64,000 nucleotides of DNA. Source: CAVWSM01 sp963798505 (GTDB lineage: Bacteria > Actinomycetota > Actinomycetes > Jiangellales > Jiangellaceae). Both the position numbers and the translations under genes were made by a program. Positions within the stretch are counted from its first letter, which is position 1, and each line of letters starts with the position of its first letter. The notes under the pieces were generated by a model. The model saw only the letters and a program-made list of their open reading frames with translations, did no database searches and was not told the DNA's origin. The DNA is taken from contig CAWCTX010000019.1 in the NCBI GenBank assembly GCA_963798505.1, forward strand, positions 1 to 64,000. Reading direction: 5' to 3'. Positions 1-7,954 of the stretch are shown one piece after another.

Positions 1-433
1 CTCCTCCATCCGCGTCCGCAAGCGCGTCGTCCGCCGCGCCGAGGATCCGCACGGCCAGCAGCCCAGCATTGCGCGCCCCGCCGATCGAGACGGTCGCCAC
101 CGGCACTCCTGCCGGCATCTGCACGATGGAGAGCAGCGAGTCCATGCCCGTCCAAATGCTTCAGCGGCACCGGCACCCCAATCACCGGCAGCGGCGTGAC
201 CGCAGCGAGCATGCCCGGCAGGTGAGCCGCTCCCCTGCGCCCGCGATGATCACCTTCAGACCGCGCGCGTGCGCCGTGGCCCCGTACGTGATCATCTCCT
301 GCGGCATCCGGTGCGCGGAGACGACGTCCGCCTCGTACGGCACCCCGAACTCGTCCAGCACGTCCGCCGCGGCCTTCATCGTCGGCCAGTCCGAGTCGGA
401 GCCCATCACGACGCCGACGACTGCCTCACTCAT
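1..433 (-). CDS. purE: N5-carboxyaminoimidazole ribonucleotide mutase PurE, partial, frameshifted
   Basis: PurE converts N5-CAIR to CAIR in purine synthesis. The N-terminus shows VGVVMGSDSDWPTM and the SAHRMPQEM block that belong to the substrate site. After IIAGAG the frame breaks near 228; restoring one base gives AAHLPGMLAAVTPLPVIGVP. A second break with an extra base near 145 then leads into MDSLLSIVQMPAGVPVATV and GARNAGLLAVRIL. The C-terminus leaves the window at base 1. Its start overlaps the purK stop by 8 nt, so the two are translationally coupled on the minus strand. The two opposite frame errors in a conserved biosynthetic gene suggest sequence error rather than decay. Family assignment is confident. 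Confidence 0.9.
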
Positions 434-1573
434 CGATCTCCCCCGCCAGGTAGGCCGCGGCGTGCCGCGCGCGCTCGCGTACGTCCTCGAGGTCGGCCCC
501 GCACACCGTCACATGCCCGAGCTTCCGGCCGGGCCGGACGCCCTTGCCGTACCAATGCACTCGCACGCCCGGGTCGCGGGCCATCACGTGCCGGTAGGCC
601 GAGTACGTCTCCTCGAGATCCCCGCCGAACACGTTGACCATCACCGTCCACGGCTCCCGCGCCCGCGGCGAGCCCAACGGCAGGTCCAGCACCGCCCGCA
701 GATGGTTCTCGAACTGCGACGTCACCGCCCCGTCGATCGTCCAGTGGCCGCTGTTGTGCGGCCGCATCGCCAGCTCGTTGACGAGCAGCCGCCCGTCGCG
801 GGTCTCGAAGAGCTCGACGGCGAGCACGCCCACCACGTCGAGCTCCTTGGCCACCGTCAGCGCCAGCCGCTCCGCCTCGACCGCCAACGCCTCCGACAGA
901 CCCGGCGCAGGCGCCGTCACCTCGACACAGACGCCGTCCCGCTGCACAGACTCGACGACCGGGTACGCCACCGCCTGGCCATGCGGCGACCGCGCCACCA
1001 CCGCGGCCAGCTCTCGAGCGAAGTCGACCCGCTCCTCGGCCAGCACCGGCACACCCGCCCGGAACGGCTCGGCGATCGCCGCGTCGTCCGGCCCGGACAC
1101 CACCCAGACACCCTTGCCGTCATAGCCGCCGCGGGCGGTCTTGAGCACCAGCGGCCACCCGCACGACCTCGTCGGCAAACGCCGCAACCTCGGCTGGCGA
1201 CGCCACCACGCCGATAGCGCGGGCACGGCACCCCGATCTCCGTCAGCCGCGCGCGCATCACCGCCTTGTCCTGCGCGTGAACAAGTGCGTCCGGTCCCGG
1301 CCGCACGGCAACGCCCGCGGCCTCCAGCGCCCGCAGGTGGTCGTTGGGCACGTGCTCGTGGTCGAACGTCAGCACGTCGACGTCCTTGACGAACGCCGCC
1401 AGCTCGTCCCACGCCTTCTCGTCACCCACGACAGTCCCCGGCACCACCAATGCCGCCGAGTCCTGCGCCGACGCCGACAGAAGGCGGAACCCAATGCCGA
1501 GCGGCGTCGCCGCCTCGTACATCATCCGGGCCAGCTGGCCCCCGCCGACCACCCCGACCACCGGAAAGCTCAC
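426..1573 (-). CDS. purK: N5-carboxyaminoimidazole ribonucleotide synthase PurK, frameshifted
   Basis: PurK is the ATP-grasp enzyme that makes N5-CAIR from AIR, ATP and bicarbonate, just before PurE. The GTG at 1573 begins MSFPVVGVVGGGQLARMM, the typical PurK N-terminus. The ATP-grasp core (VLKTARGGYDGKG, later ELAMRPHNSGHWTIDG) lies in another frame, so the reading frame breaks near 1219 and is restored near 1165, with EVAAFADEV readable between. Full length is about 382 residues, normal for the family. A TACGCT hexamer 7 nt before the GTG fits a leaderless transcript that would also carry purE. Confident identity; the breaks are probably sequence errors. Confidence 0.9.
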
Positions 1574-1580
1574 GCCCGGC

Positions 1581-1586
1581 AGCGTA
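1581..1586 (-). promoter_or_regulatory. -10 element of leaderless purKE promoter
   Basis: TACGCT on the minus strand ends 7 nt before the purK GTG. It matches the actinobacterial TANNNT pattern seen in leaderless genes. No clear -35 was seen. Confidence 0.4.
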
Positions 1587-1683
1587 TCGACTGCCTCCCC
1601 GCGACCCCGCGGGATGTACCCCAGCCGATCGAGTCCACGTACCCTAGGCTTCGCCCACCCCAGCGATCACGAAAGCTCGCCCG

Positions 1684-2196
1684 ATGACCCGCCTCCGACA
1701 ACTCTGGTACGGCCTACGCCTGGTCTACCGGGAGATCGTCAAGTTCCTCGCGGTGGGCGGCGCGGGCTACATGGTCGACCTCTTCGTCTTCAACGCCCTG
1801 CGGTACGGCGGAGCGGACGGCGTCGGCGTCCTCCACGACAAGCCCATCACAGCCAAGATCATCTCTGCGGTCGTCGCGACGTTCGTCACGTACGCGGGCA
1901 ACCGCTGGTGGACCTTCCGGCATCGCGCGCGCAGCGGCGTCGCCCGCGAGTACTCCCTGTTCTTCCTTCTCAATGGCATCGGCCTGGCCATCTCCGCCGG
2001 GTGTCTGGCCATCAGCCACTACGTCCTCGACCTGACCAGCCCACTGGCCGACAACATCTCGGCCAACGTCATCGGCGTCGGGCTGGGGGCGCTGTTCCGG
2101 TTCTGGTCCTACCGAAAGTGGGTCTTCCGCGAGGTCACGCATGACCTCCCCGAGCCCGTCGCCACGATTTCGGGGCCGGCCCTCAGGACCCCCTGA
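1684..2196 (+). CDS. GtrA family membrane protein
   Basis: A 170-residue protein with four hydrophobic segments (about 20-40, 50-75, 90-112 and 120-142). It carries GtrA-family hallmarks: FLAVGGAGYMVDLFVFN near the start, FVTYAGNRWWTFRHR in the middle and FRFWSYRKWVFR near the end. GtrA proteins are small membrane proteins, often proposed to move lipid-linked sugars across the membrane for cell-surface polysaccharide. The stop is 3 nt before the ugd start, so the two genes are probably co-transcribed and linked through UDP-sugar use. The ATG at 1684 has no strong ribosome-binding site. Family assignment is firm; the exact substrate is unknown. Confidence 0.85.
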   Translation: MTRLRQLWYGLRLVYREIVKFLAVGGAGYMVDLFVFNALRYGGADGVGVLHDKPITAKIISAVVATFVTYAGNRWWTFRHRARSGVAREYSLFFLLNGIGLAISAGCLAISHYVLDLTSPLADNISANVIGVGLGALFRFWSYRKWVFREVTHDLPEPVATISGPALRTP

Positions 2197-2199
2197 CCA

Positions 2200-3513
2200 A
2201 TGCGGATCACCGTCATCGGGACCGGCTACCTCGGCGCCACGCACGCGGCGTCGATGGCCGAGCTCGGCTTCGACGTCCTCGGCGTTGACGTAGACGAGCG
2301 CAAGGTCGAGTCGCTCAGCCAGGGCCGCGTGCCCTTCTTCGAGCCCAACCTCGAGCCGCTGCTCCGCAAGCATGTCGAGTCCGGCCGGCTCCGCTTCACC
2401 ACCTCACACGCCGAGGCGGCCACCTTCGGCGACGTCCACTTCATCACCGCCGGCACGCCCCAACAGCGCAACTCGCTGGCCGCCGACCTCACGTACGTCA
2501 ACGCCGCCGTCGACGCCCTCGCCCCGCACCTCGAGCGCGAGTGCCTCGTGGTCGGCAAGTCCACCGTCCCCGTCGGCACCGCCGAGGCGCTGGCCGCTCG
2601 CCTGCACCGGACCGCCCCCGCAGCCGAAGCCGTACACCTCGCCTGGAACCCGGAGTTCCTGCGCGAGGGCTTCGCCGTCGACGACACCATCGCCCCCGAC
2701 CGGCTCGTCTTCGGCGTCACCGACGACTGGTCCGAGCAGCGGCTGCGCGAGGTCTACGCGACCCCGCTGGCCAACGGCACCCCGGTCGTCGTCACCGACC
2801 TGCCCACCGCCGAGCTCGTCAAGGTCAGCGCCAACGCCTTCCTCGCCACCAAGATCTCGTTCATCAACGCGGTCTCCGAGATCTGCGACATCACCGGCGC
2901 CGACGTGACCAAGCTCGCCGACGCGATGGGGTACGACAAGCGCATCGGCCGGGCGTTCCTCAACGCCGGCGTCGGCTTCGGCGGCGGCTGCCTGCCCAAG
3001 GACATCCGCGCGTTCATGGCCCGCGCCGGCGAGCTCGGCGCCCCCGACGCGCTGAGCTTCCTCGCCGAGGTCGACGCGATCAACATGCGCCGGCGCAGCC
3101 GCGTACTCCAGATCGCCCGCGACCTCGTCGGCGGCTCGTTCCTCGGCAAGCACGTCGCCGTGCTCGGCGCCGCGTTCAAGCCCGACTCCGACGACATCCG
3201 CGACTCCCCCGCCCTCAACGTCGCCGGCCAGATCCAGCTGCAGGGCGGGCACGTGAGCGTGTACGACCCCAAGGCCATGCCCAACGCCGCCCGGATGTTC
3301 CCCACCCTCGACTACGCGCCGACCACCTTCGACGCCTGCGACAGCGCCGACGTCGTGCTGCACCTCACCGAATGGCAGGAGTTCCGCGCCCTCGACCCGG
3401 TCGCCCTCGCCGAGGTCGTCCGTGCCCCGCGCGTCCTCGACGGCCGCAACTGCCTCGACGCCGACGCCTGGCGGGCGGCCGGCTGGACCTACCGGGGCAT
3501 GGGGCGGCCCTAG
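2200..3513 (+). CDS. ugd: UDP-glucose 6-dehydrogenase
   Basis: A 437-residue member of the UDP-glucose/GDP-mannose dehydrogenase family, which oxidises UDP-glucose to UDP-glucuronate with two NAD+. The N-terminal Rossmann motif GTGYLG is at residues 7-12. STVPVGT and WNPEFLREG follow, and the catalytic cysteine is Cys264 in FGGGCLPKD. The C-terminal UDP-binding domain includes LGAAFKPDSDDIRDSP. Length is normal and the frame is intact. It sits directly after the GtrA gene, which supports a role in surface polysaccharide. A degenerate second copy of its last codons lies about 650 bp downstream, on the far side of the mazEF module. Confidence 0.93.
   Translation: MRITVIGTGYLGATHAASMAELGFDVLGVDVDERKVESLSQGRVPFFEPNLEPLLRKHVESGRLRFTTSHAEAATFGDVHFITAGTPQQRNSLAADLTYVNAAVDALAPHLERECLVVGKSTVPVGTAEALAARLHRTAPAAEAVHLAWNPEFLREGFAVDDTIAPDRLVFGVTDDWSEQRLREVYATPLANGTPVVVTDLPTAELVKVSANAFLATKISFINAVSEICDITGADVTKLADAMGYDKRIGRAFLNAGVGFGGGCLPKDIRAFMARAGELGAPDALSFLAEVDAINMRRRSRVLQIARDLVGGSFLGKHVAVLGAAFKPDSDDIRDSPALNVAGQIQLQGGHVSVYDPKAMPNAARMFPTLDYAPTTFDACDSADVVLHLTEWQEFRALDPVALAEVVRAPRVLDGRNCLDADAWRAAGWTYRGMGRP
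3469..3513 (+). repeat. 3' end of ugd, copy 1 of a repeat flanking mazEF
   Basis: The end of ugd (AWRAAG...RGMGRP stop) includes the 15-mer TGGCGGGCGGCCGGC at 3469-3483. The same 15-mer, followed after a 9-nt deletion by a near match of the remaining codons, recurs at 4118-4150. Confidence 0.6.
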
Positions 3514-3530
3514 CTCTGGTATGCAGACTG

Positions 3531-3548
3531 GTCTACAGATCTGTAGAC
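3531..3548. promoter_or_regulatory. Palindromic operator of the mazEF module
   Basis: GTCTACAGATCTGTAGAC is a perfect 18-bp palindrome ending 7 nt before the antitoxin ATG at 3556. It overlaps TAGACT (3544-3549), a TANNNT -10 with exactly 6 nt to the ATG. Such dyads are the usual autoregulatory operators of toxin-antitoxin operons, where RHH antitoxins bind palindromes. That this RHH protein binds here is inference. Confidence 0.6.
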
Positions 3549-3555
3549 TGGGGTC

Positions 3556-3753
3556 ATGGGTGACACCACGACGATTCGCATCGATCGGACGACACATGAA
3601 GAGCTCAAGCGGCTGGCACGGCAGGGGAACCGAACTGTTTCCGAGACGGTCGCGCGTGCGGTTCGCACCTTGAGCCAGGAGGAGATGGGCCGCCAGCTGG
3701 CGCAACCCCTGAACCCCGACGAGGTCGAGTGGCTAGATGCTCACCTCGGGTGA
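3556..3753 (+). CDS. Ribbon-helix-helix antitoxin of a MazEF-type module
   Basis: A 65-residue protein. Its N-terminus (TTTIRIDRTTHEELKRLARQ, then SETVARAVRTL) matches the beta-strand plus two helices of ribbon-helix-helix DNA-binding antitoxins. The acidic C-terminus (NPDEVEWLDAHLG) is of the kind that wraps the toxin. It overlaps the following MazF/PemK gene by 17 nt. The perfect palindrome immediately upstream suggests autoregulation. The ATG follows a TAGACT hexamer by 6 nt, as in a leaderless mRNA. No specific subfamily name can be given from sequence alone. Confidence 0.8.
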   Translation: MGDTTTIRIDRTTHEELKRLARQGNRTVSETVARAVRTLSQEEMGRQLAQPLNPDEVEWLDAHLG

Positions 3754-4075
3754 CGTCATCGAACTCGACCTGGGCGTGCCGCAGGGTTCCGAGGCCGGGA
3801 TGCTACGGCCAGCCGTTGTCGTCACAGCTGACCGGATCCTTCGGGCAGCGCCCACCGTCATCCAGGTCGTGCCGCTGACACGCACGATCCGAGGCTACGA
3901 GGCTGAGGTGACGATCCAGCCGGATTCGGCGAACGGACTCAGCGCGGCGTCAGCAGCCCAGTGTCAGCATGTGCGCGCTGTCGCACAGTCACGGGCGCGC
4001 GGGACCCTTGGCAATGTGGGCCCTGCCTCGCTGGCTCAGATTCGAGAAGTGCTCGCGGTTCTCCTCGACTTATGA
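3737..4075 (+). CDS. MazF/PemK family endoribonuclease toxin
   Basis: A 112-residue PemK/MazF toxin. These proteins cut mRNA at short sequence motifs when their antitoxin is lost. The family shape is clear: GDVIELDLGVPQGSEAGMLRPAVVVTAD at the start with the GxRP-like turn, then VIQVVPLTRT, and a basic C-terminal part ending LAQIREVLAVLLDL. It overlaps the RHH antitoxin gene by 17 nt and shares its promoter. The reading frame is intact and length is normal, so the module looks functional. Confidence 0.85.
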   Translation: MLTSGDVIELDLGVPQGSEAGMLRPAVVVTADRILRAAPTVIQVVPLTRTIRGYEAEVTIQPDSANGLSAASAAQCQHVRAVAQSRARGTLGNVGPASLAQIREVLAVLLDL

Positions 4076-4117
4076 CGAGCTGATCAGAAGCCCAACGCCG
4101 CCGACCTCGCCGAGGCG

Positions 4118-4150
4118 TGGCGGGCGGCCGGCCGCGGCATGGGACGGCTA
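4118..4150 (+). repeat. Degenerate second copy of the ugd 3' end
   Basis: Bases 4109-4155 read as AEAWRAAGRGMGRL in frame, mirroring the ugd C-terminus. The 15-mer TGGCGGGCGGCCGGC is identical to 3469-3483. The mazEF module lies exactly between the two copies, as if inserted at the 3' end of ugd with duplication or replacement of that end. Confidence 0.55.
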
Positions 4151-4251
4151 AGCCGGCAAGGCCACTCTCCACGCGCATGGGCATATGGGTATTGCCCACT
4201 ATCCCATCCTGGCCCACTATGGAGACGAAGCCTGGCCTGGGAGGAGGTCCA

Positions 4252-4533
4252 GTGAGCGCAGATTTCGAGCCGGTCACAGAAGTGACCGCTGATGAGCGTG
4301 CCCGAGTGACGCTGAGCAAGGCGGGCGCTCACAAGAACGATCGTTTCGCTGTCGCGAAGCGGGCCGACGGCGCCATTCTCCTGACACCCCTCGCAAGCAT
4401 TCCCAAGCGCGAACTTCTTGTGTGGGAGAACGACGAGCTTCGGGCATCCCTGTTTCGCGGCCTTGCCGACGCCGCTGAACGCAACGTCCGAGCTCTGGAT
4501 TGGGTGACGGACGCTGAGGACAGCGCCGAGTGA
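4252..4533 (+). CDS. Antitoxin-like protein of a RelE/ParE-type pair
   Basis: The GTG at 4252, preceded by a good GGAGG at 4242-4246, gives a 93-residue protein. Its sequence (EVTADERARVTLSKAG, then FAVAKRADGAILLTPLASIPKREL, then LRASLFRGLADAAERNV) resembles small antitoxins with an AbrB/Phd-like N-terminal beta region and a C-terminal helix. It overlaps the next gene, a RelE-like toxin, by 4 nt (GTGA). A longer upstream extension in the same frame runs through the ugd repeat and is unlikely. The antitoxin role rests mainly on gene pairing. Confidence 0.65.
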   Translation: MSADFEPVTEVTADERARVTLSKAGAHKNDRFAVAKRADGAILLTPLASIPKRELLVWENDELRASLFRGLADAAERNVRALDWVTDAEDSAE

Positions 4534-4837
4534 GCGCACCGCCGTTCACGTTGCTCTACACCCGGGAAGCGGAAAAGGTCCTCGAGGATCTGCGCACAAG
4601 GAATCAGTACGCCGCCAAGCTCGCCAAGGTGCGAAAGGCCCTGCGACTCCTCAAGGACGCGGGCCGCGTCATCCCGGGCTGCATTCCCACGACTACAAAT
4701 CGGTGCCGGGTCCGCATGGCGAAACCCTGTGGGAGTCGTACGTCGAGAACAGGACACCATCGGCCTGGCGCATCTGGTGGATCTACGGACCGGGGGAGGG
4801 TGAGATCACAATCATCACCATCGGTCCGCATCCGTGA
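4530..4837 (+). CDS. RelE/ParE-like toxin, frameshifted
   Basis: The first part (FTLLYTREAEKVLEDLRTRNQYAAKLAKVRKALRLL without break) looks like a RelE-type toxin helix pair. Near 4664 one base is missing. Restoring it gives DAG-PRHPGLHSHDYKSV, then ETLWESYVENRTPSAW, then RIWWIYG and ITIITIGPHP, ending at the TGA at 4835. This C-terminal block is typical of a family of about 100-residue toxins paired with small antitoxins. As the sequence stands the protein is broken. Whether this is a true inactivation or a sequence error cannot be told here. It overlaps its antitoxin by 4 nt. Confidence 0.65.
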
Positions 4838-4873
4838 GCACCTCAGCGGCCGCTTTGACACCATCTCTCGCCG

Positions 4874-4879
4874 TAGATT
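4874..4879 (+). promoter_or_regulatory. -10 element of the orphan antitoxin gene
   Basis: TAGATT followed by exactly 6 nt and the ATG at 4886, the same arrangement as at the mazEF antitoxin. A TTGACA lies 13 nt further upstream, which is short spacing for a -35. Confidence 0.4.
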
Positions 4880-4885
4880 GGTGGC

Positions 4886-5131
4886 ATGAAGACTGCGATG
4901 GACGCCGCCGGTCGCGTTCTCATTCCCAAGGCGCTTCGCGATGCTCTCGGCCTGACGGCGGGTCAGCCTTTGGACGTCATCGAGCGCGACGGTCGACTCG
5001 AGGTCGCGCCCGTCCCCACGCCCATGCGGCTCGTGGACGATGGTGACGGCGTTGCGGCCGTCGCGGACGACCCAATGCCGGCGCTGACCGCAGAACTTGT
5101 TCGCGACACCCTGGAGAAGACGCGTCGATGA
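4886..5131 (+). CDS. AbrB/MazE/SpoVT-type antitoxin, apparently orphan
   Basis: An 81-residue protein beginning MKTAMDAAGRVLIPKALRDA and continuing LGLTAGQPLDVIERDGRLEVAP, the swapped-hairpin AbrB fold common in VapB antitoxins. The C-terminus (MPALTAELVRDTLEKTRR) is the toxin-binding type. In VapBC pairs the PIN-domain toxin overlaps the antitoxin stop. Here an ATGA does overlap the stop at 5128, but that reading frame ends after seven codons and the next gene is an unrelated CoA-binding protein. The toxin therefore appears lost. Confidence 0.75.
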   Translation: MKTAMDAAGRVLIPKALRDALGLTAGQPLDVIERDGRLEVAPVPTPMRLVDDGDGVAAVADDPMPALTAELVRDTLEKTRR

Positions 5132-5147
5132 CTCGATCAGCGAGACC

Positions 5148-5568
5148 ATGACCGACACCGCCGACCCCGACGTAATCCGCCGCATCCTGGCCGACTGCGA
5201 GACGTGGGCGGTCGTCGGCCTGTCCAACAACCGCAGCCGCGCGGCGTACGGCGTCGCCCGCTTCCTCCAGCAGCACGGCAAGCGGATCGTCCCCGTCCAC
5301 CCCAAGGCCGAGACGGTCCACGGAGCAACCGGCTACCCGACGCTCAGCGACATCCCGTTCCCGGTCGATTGCGTCGACGTCTTCGTACGTTCAGACCTCG
5401 CCGGACCGGTCGCCGACGAGGCGATCAAGATCGACGCGAGCGCCGTCTGGTTCCAGCTCGGCGTCATCGACGACGCGGCGTACGACCGCGTTTCCGCGGC
5501 CGGCCTCGACATGGTCATGGACCGATGCCCCGCGATCGAGTGGCCGCAGCTTCGGTCCGCCGGCCTAG
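5148..5568 (+). CDS. CoA-binding (YccU-like) protein, stop displaced by frameshift
   Basis: A Rossmann-type CoA-binding domain protein of about 140 residues. The N-terminus has WAVVGLSNNRSRAAYGVARF, the nucleotide loop, then IVPVHPKAETVHG and YPTLSDIP. The end, SAVWFQLGVIDDAAYDR followed by GLDMVMDRCPAIEWPQL, is the typical C-terminal block. The observed frame runs on antisense into the acyl-CoA dehydrogenase gene. A one-base shift near 5560 would end it at the TAG at 5566-5568, which interlocks with the opposing stop (CTAG). These proteins are widespread and of unknown precise role. The ATG at 5148 is chosen because homology begins there. Confidence 0.75.
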
Positions 5569-6723
5569 CCCTTCAACAGCTGCCGCGCCATGACAACCCG
5601 CTGCACCTGGTTGGTCCCCTCATAGATCTGCGTGATCTTCGCGTCGCGCATCATCCGCTCGACCGGGTAGTCCCTCACATACCCGTACCCACCCAGCAGC
5701 TGCACCGCGTCCGTCGTGACCGCCATCGCCGTGTCCGACGCAAAGCACTTCGCCGCCGCCCCCAGATACGTCAGCCCGCTGCTCCCCGCGCTCGCTCGCG
5801 CCCGCCGCACGGTAGGTCAGCTGGCGCGCGGCCTCCACCTTCATCGCCATGTCGGCGAGCATGAACTGGACGCCCTGGAAGTCGGCGATCGCCTTGCCGA
5901 ACTGCCTGCGCTCCTTGACGTACGACGCCGCATAGTCCAGCGCGCCCTGCGCGATCCCCACCGCCTGCGCCGCGATCGTCACCCGCGTGTGGTCGAGCGT
6001 GTGCATCGCCGTCAAGAACCCGGTGCCCTCCTTGCCGATCATCCGGTCGGCCGGGATGCGTACGTTGTCGAGGTACACCTCGCGCGTCGGCGAGCCCTTG
6101 ATGCCCAGCTTCTTCTCCAGCGCGCCGAACGAGACGCCCGCGTCGGACTTCTCGACCACGAACGCCGAGACCCCTCGCGACCGCTTCGTCGTGTCGGTCA
6201 CCGCGAACACCGTGTAGAACTCCGACTCCCCTGCGTTGGTGATCCACCGCTTGGTGCCGTTGAGCACGAACTCGTCGCCGTCGCGTACGGCCCGCGTCCG
6301 CATCGACACCGCGTCACTGCCGGCCTCCGGCTCCGACAGGCAGTACGAGAACATCGCGTCGCCCTTGGCCACCGGCGCGAGGTAGCGCTCCTTCAGGTCC
6401 GCCGAGCCGGCGAGGATCAGCGGCAGCGACCCGAGCTTGTTGACCGCGGGGATCAGCGACGTCGACGCGCAGACGCGGGCGACCTCCTCGATCACGATCA
6501 CCGTGGCGAGCGCGTCCGCGCCGGCGCCGCCGTACTCCTCGGGGATGTGCGGCGCGTGGAAGTCCGCCGCGCGCAGGGCGTCGTACGAAGCCCTCGGAAA
6601 CTCGCTGCGCTCGTCGGCCTCCGCCGCATGCGGCGCGACCTTGTCCTCGCAGACCGCGCGTACGGCCTCGCGGATCGCCTCGTGCTCGTCGGACAGGCGA
6701 TAGGCGTCGAAGTCGGTGTTCAT
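5565..6723 (-). CDS. Acyl-CoA dehydrogenase, frameshifted
   Basis: A flavoprotein of about 386 residues that oxidises acyl-CoA to enoyl-CoA. Visible blocks are the N-terminal helical domain (LSDEHEAIREAVRAVC), FSYCLSEPEAGSD and RWITNAGES of the FAD/substrate region, and MIGKEGTGFLTAMHTLDHTR. After AARQLTYRAA the frame breaks near 5800. The other frame supplies KCFASDTAMAVTTDAVQLLGG without the break, YGYVRDYPVERMMRDAKITQ and the catalytic-glutamate motif YEGTNQVQR. The gene converges on the CoA-binding gene with overlapping stops. The substrate chain length cannot be read from sequence. Confidence 0.88.
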
Positions 6724-6798
6724 GGCGCATCCCGGAGGCTCGTACTCGGCGGTAACAAGGCGAATCCTAGGCGTCGTTAACCGCCGCTCGGTTGTGAC

Positions 6799-7251
6799 CT
6801 ATCTCTCGGCGCCCGGCACCGACCCCGCGCCGAGGCGCCGGATGCGCAAGAGCATCGTCGCCGACGGCGTGACTTTCCCTGTCACGTACGTCGACAGTCG
6901 CGACGGCGACGTACCGACGCGGGAGGCGAACTCCGTGCGGCTGAGCCCGGACTCGGCGATGGAACGCCGCACCTCGGCGGCGACCTCGGCTCGCTCGGCG
7001 GATTCTGCCGCGGCGCGCGCTCGCTGGATCTGGTCCTCCATCAGCTCGGCGACACCGTACGGACGGGAGTGGCTGAGCACCTCCTCCACCTGACGGGCCG
7101 TACGTCCCCAGGGCTGGAGGCGGATCCGCGCGACGAGTCGCCGCCAGTGCTTCAGATCCCCGCGCTCCAGCGCGGCCTGGACTGCCTCGGTGGGCCAGGT
7201 CTCCACCGGGTCATCGGGGCGCGCGGTGACGTTGCGGAAGGCAAGCACCAT
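6799..7251 (-). CDS. Xre-family DNA-binding protein, partner of a nucleotidyltransferase
   Basis: A 150-residue protein. The C-terminal part holds a lambda-repressor-like helix-turn-helix (AAEVRRSIAESGLSRTEFAS, then RVGTSPSRLSTYVTGKVTPS). The N-terminus contains VEEVLSHSRPYGVAELMEDQ. It begins 1 nt after the stop of the upstream nucleotidyltransferase gene, so the two form one operon. Such Xre/nucleotidyltransferase pairs are annotated as type IV (AbiE-like) toxin-antitoxin systems. Here the enzyme gene comes first, the opposite of the usual abiEi-abiEii order. The antitoxin role is inferred from the pairing. Confidence 0.72.
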   Translation of the reverse strand: MVLAFRNVTARPDDPVETWPTEAVQAALERGDLKHWRRLVARIRLQPWGRTARQVEEVLSHSRPYGVAELMEDQIQRARAAAESAERAEVAAEVRRSIAESGLSRTEFASRVGTSPSRLSTYVTGKVTPSATMLLRIRRLGAGSVPGAER

Positions 7252-7252
7252 G

Positions 7253-7948
7253 TCACGCCTCCTCGAGCATCAACGAGGCGAGCTCGCGAGCAGCCGTCTT
7301 CACGACTCCCCAGTCCGCCCAGCGCGGGTCAAGGTTGCGATAGTCACGGAGTTGCCGAGTCACTGAGACGTCGGCAGGACGAGGATCGGCAAGTTGGCGC
7401 GCCAGTTGCGACGCAACCCCGCTGCCTTCACCGTGCTGGTCAGCGTAATAGCGGTCCAGCTCAGCCAGGACCCGCGCCGACTGCGACTGCCCGTAGCTGT
7501 CCGCCAGTGCCACCACATCAAGGTAGTCACGAGTCTGGTTGCGACGAACGATGAGGAAGCCCTTGATGCGCAGCGTCTCCTCTGCCGTCGGCACTCGGAG
7601 CGGTCGGCCCGATCGCAGCGTCAGGTCCGTGACCTCGAGGGGCTCCGTGCGGATCATCTGCCGGACGCCGGCCTCAATGTCGCCAAGGCGGCCAAGGATC
7701 AACTTTCCGGGTCGCACCCGGTTGGTCACCCATTCGCCCTCGGACTCGAGTGCTTCCAGGACCAGGTCGAAGCGAAGCCGGAGATCGGCCACAACGTGAT
7801 CGTGGTCGACGGCTTCGGCAGGACGTCCGACAAGCACCGCGTCGGGCACAAGCTGGTGAAGTCGCGCAGCCGCATCCGATAGGGCAGCGAGCTCCGGCCT
7901 TTCGTCGTCGAGGCGATGTTCATTCGGCCCGGGTGGGGCGGAAGACAT
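7253..7948 (-). CDS. Nucleotidyltransferase (AbiEii-like), probable toxin
   Basis: The ATG at 7948, just below a strong promoter, gives 231 residues. The protein carries VDHDHVVADLRLRFDLVLEA, then GKLILGRLGDIEAGVRQMIR, ETLRIKGFLIVRRNQTRDYL and YYADQHGEGSGVASQLARQL, matching actinobacterial nucleotidyltransferase AbiEii/AbiGii-type proteins. In that family a GG(T/S) loop precedes the metal-binding Asp residues. Here LVGRPAEAVDHDH replaces it, apparently by loss of about eight residues, so activity is doubtful. The gene is co-transcribed with the downstream Xre gene. A frame extension upstream to 8278 exists but crosses the promoter and is rejected. Confidence 0.7.
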   Translation of the reverse strand: MSSAPPGPNEHRLDDERPELAALSDAAARLHQLVPDAVLVGRPAEAVDHDHVVADLRLRFDLVLEALESEGEWVTNRVRPGKLILGRLGDIEAGVRQMIRTEPLEVTDLTLRSGRPLRVPTAEETLRIKGFLIVRRNQTRDYLDVVALADSYGQSQSARVLAELDRYYADQHGEGSGVASQLARQLADPRPADVSVTRQLRDYRNLDPRWADWGVVKTAARELASLMLEEA

Positions 7949-7954
7949 GCATCG

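Noticed and set aside
69..1217. Long plus-strand frame opposite purE/purK
   Set aside because: It is an Arg/His/Pro-rich antisense shadow in high-GC DNA with no family motif; purK is convincing on the other strand. Many similar frames (for example 2404-3705, 5716-6780, 14105-15007, 15103-16761, 16014-17858, 43056-44441, 46242-47528) were dropped for the same reason.
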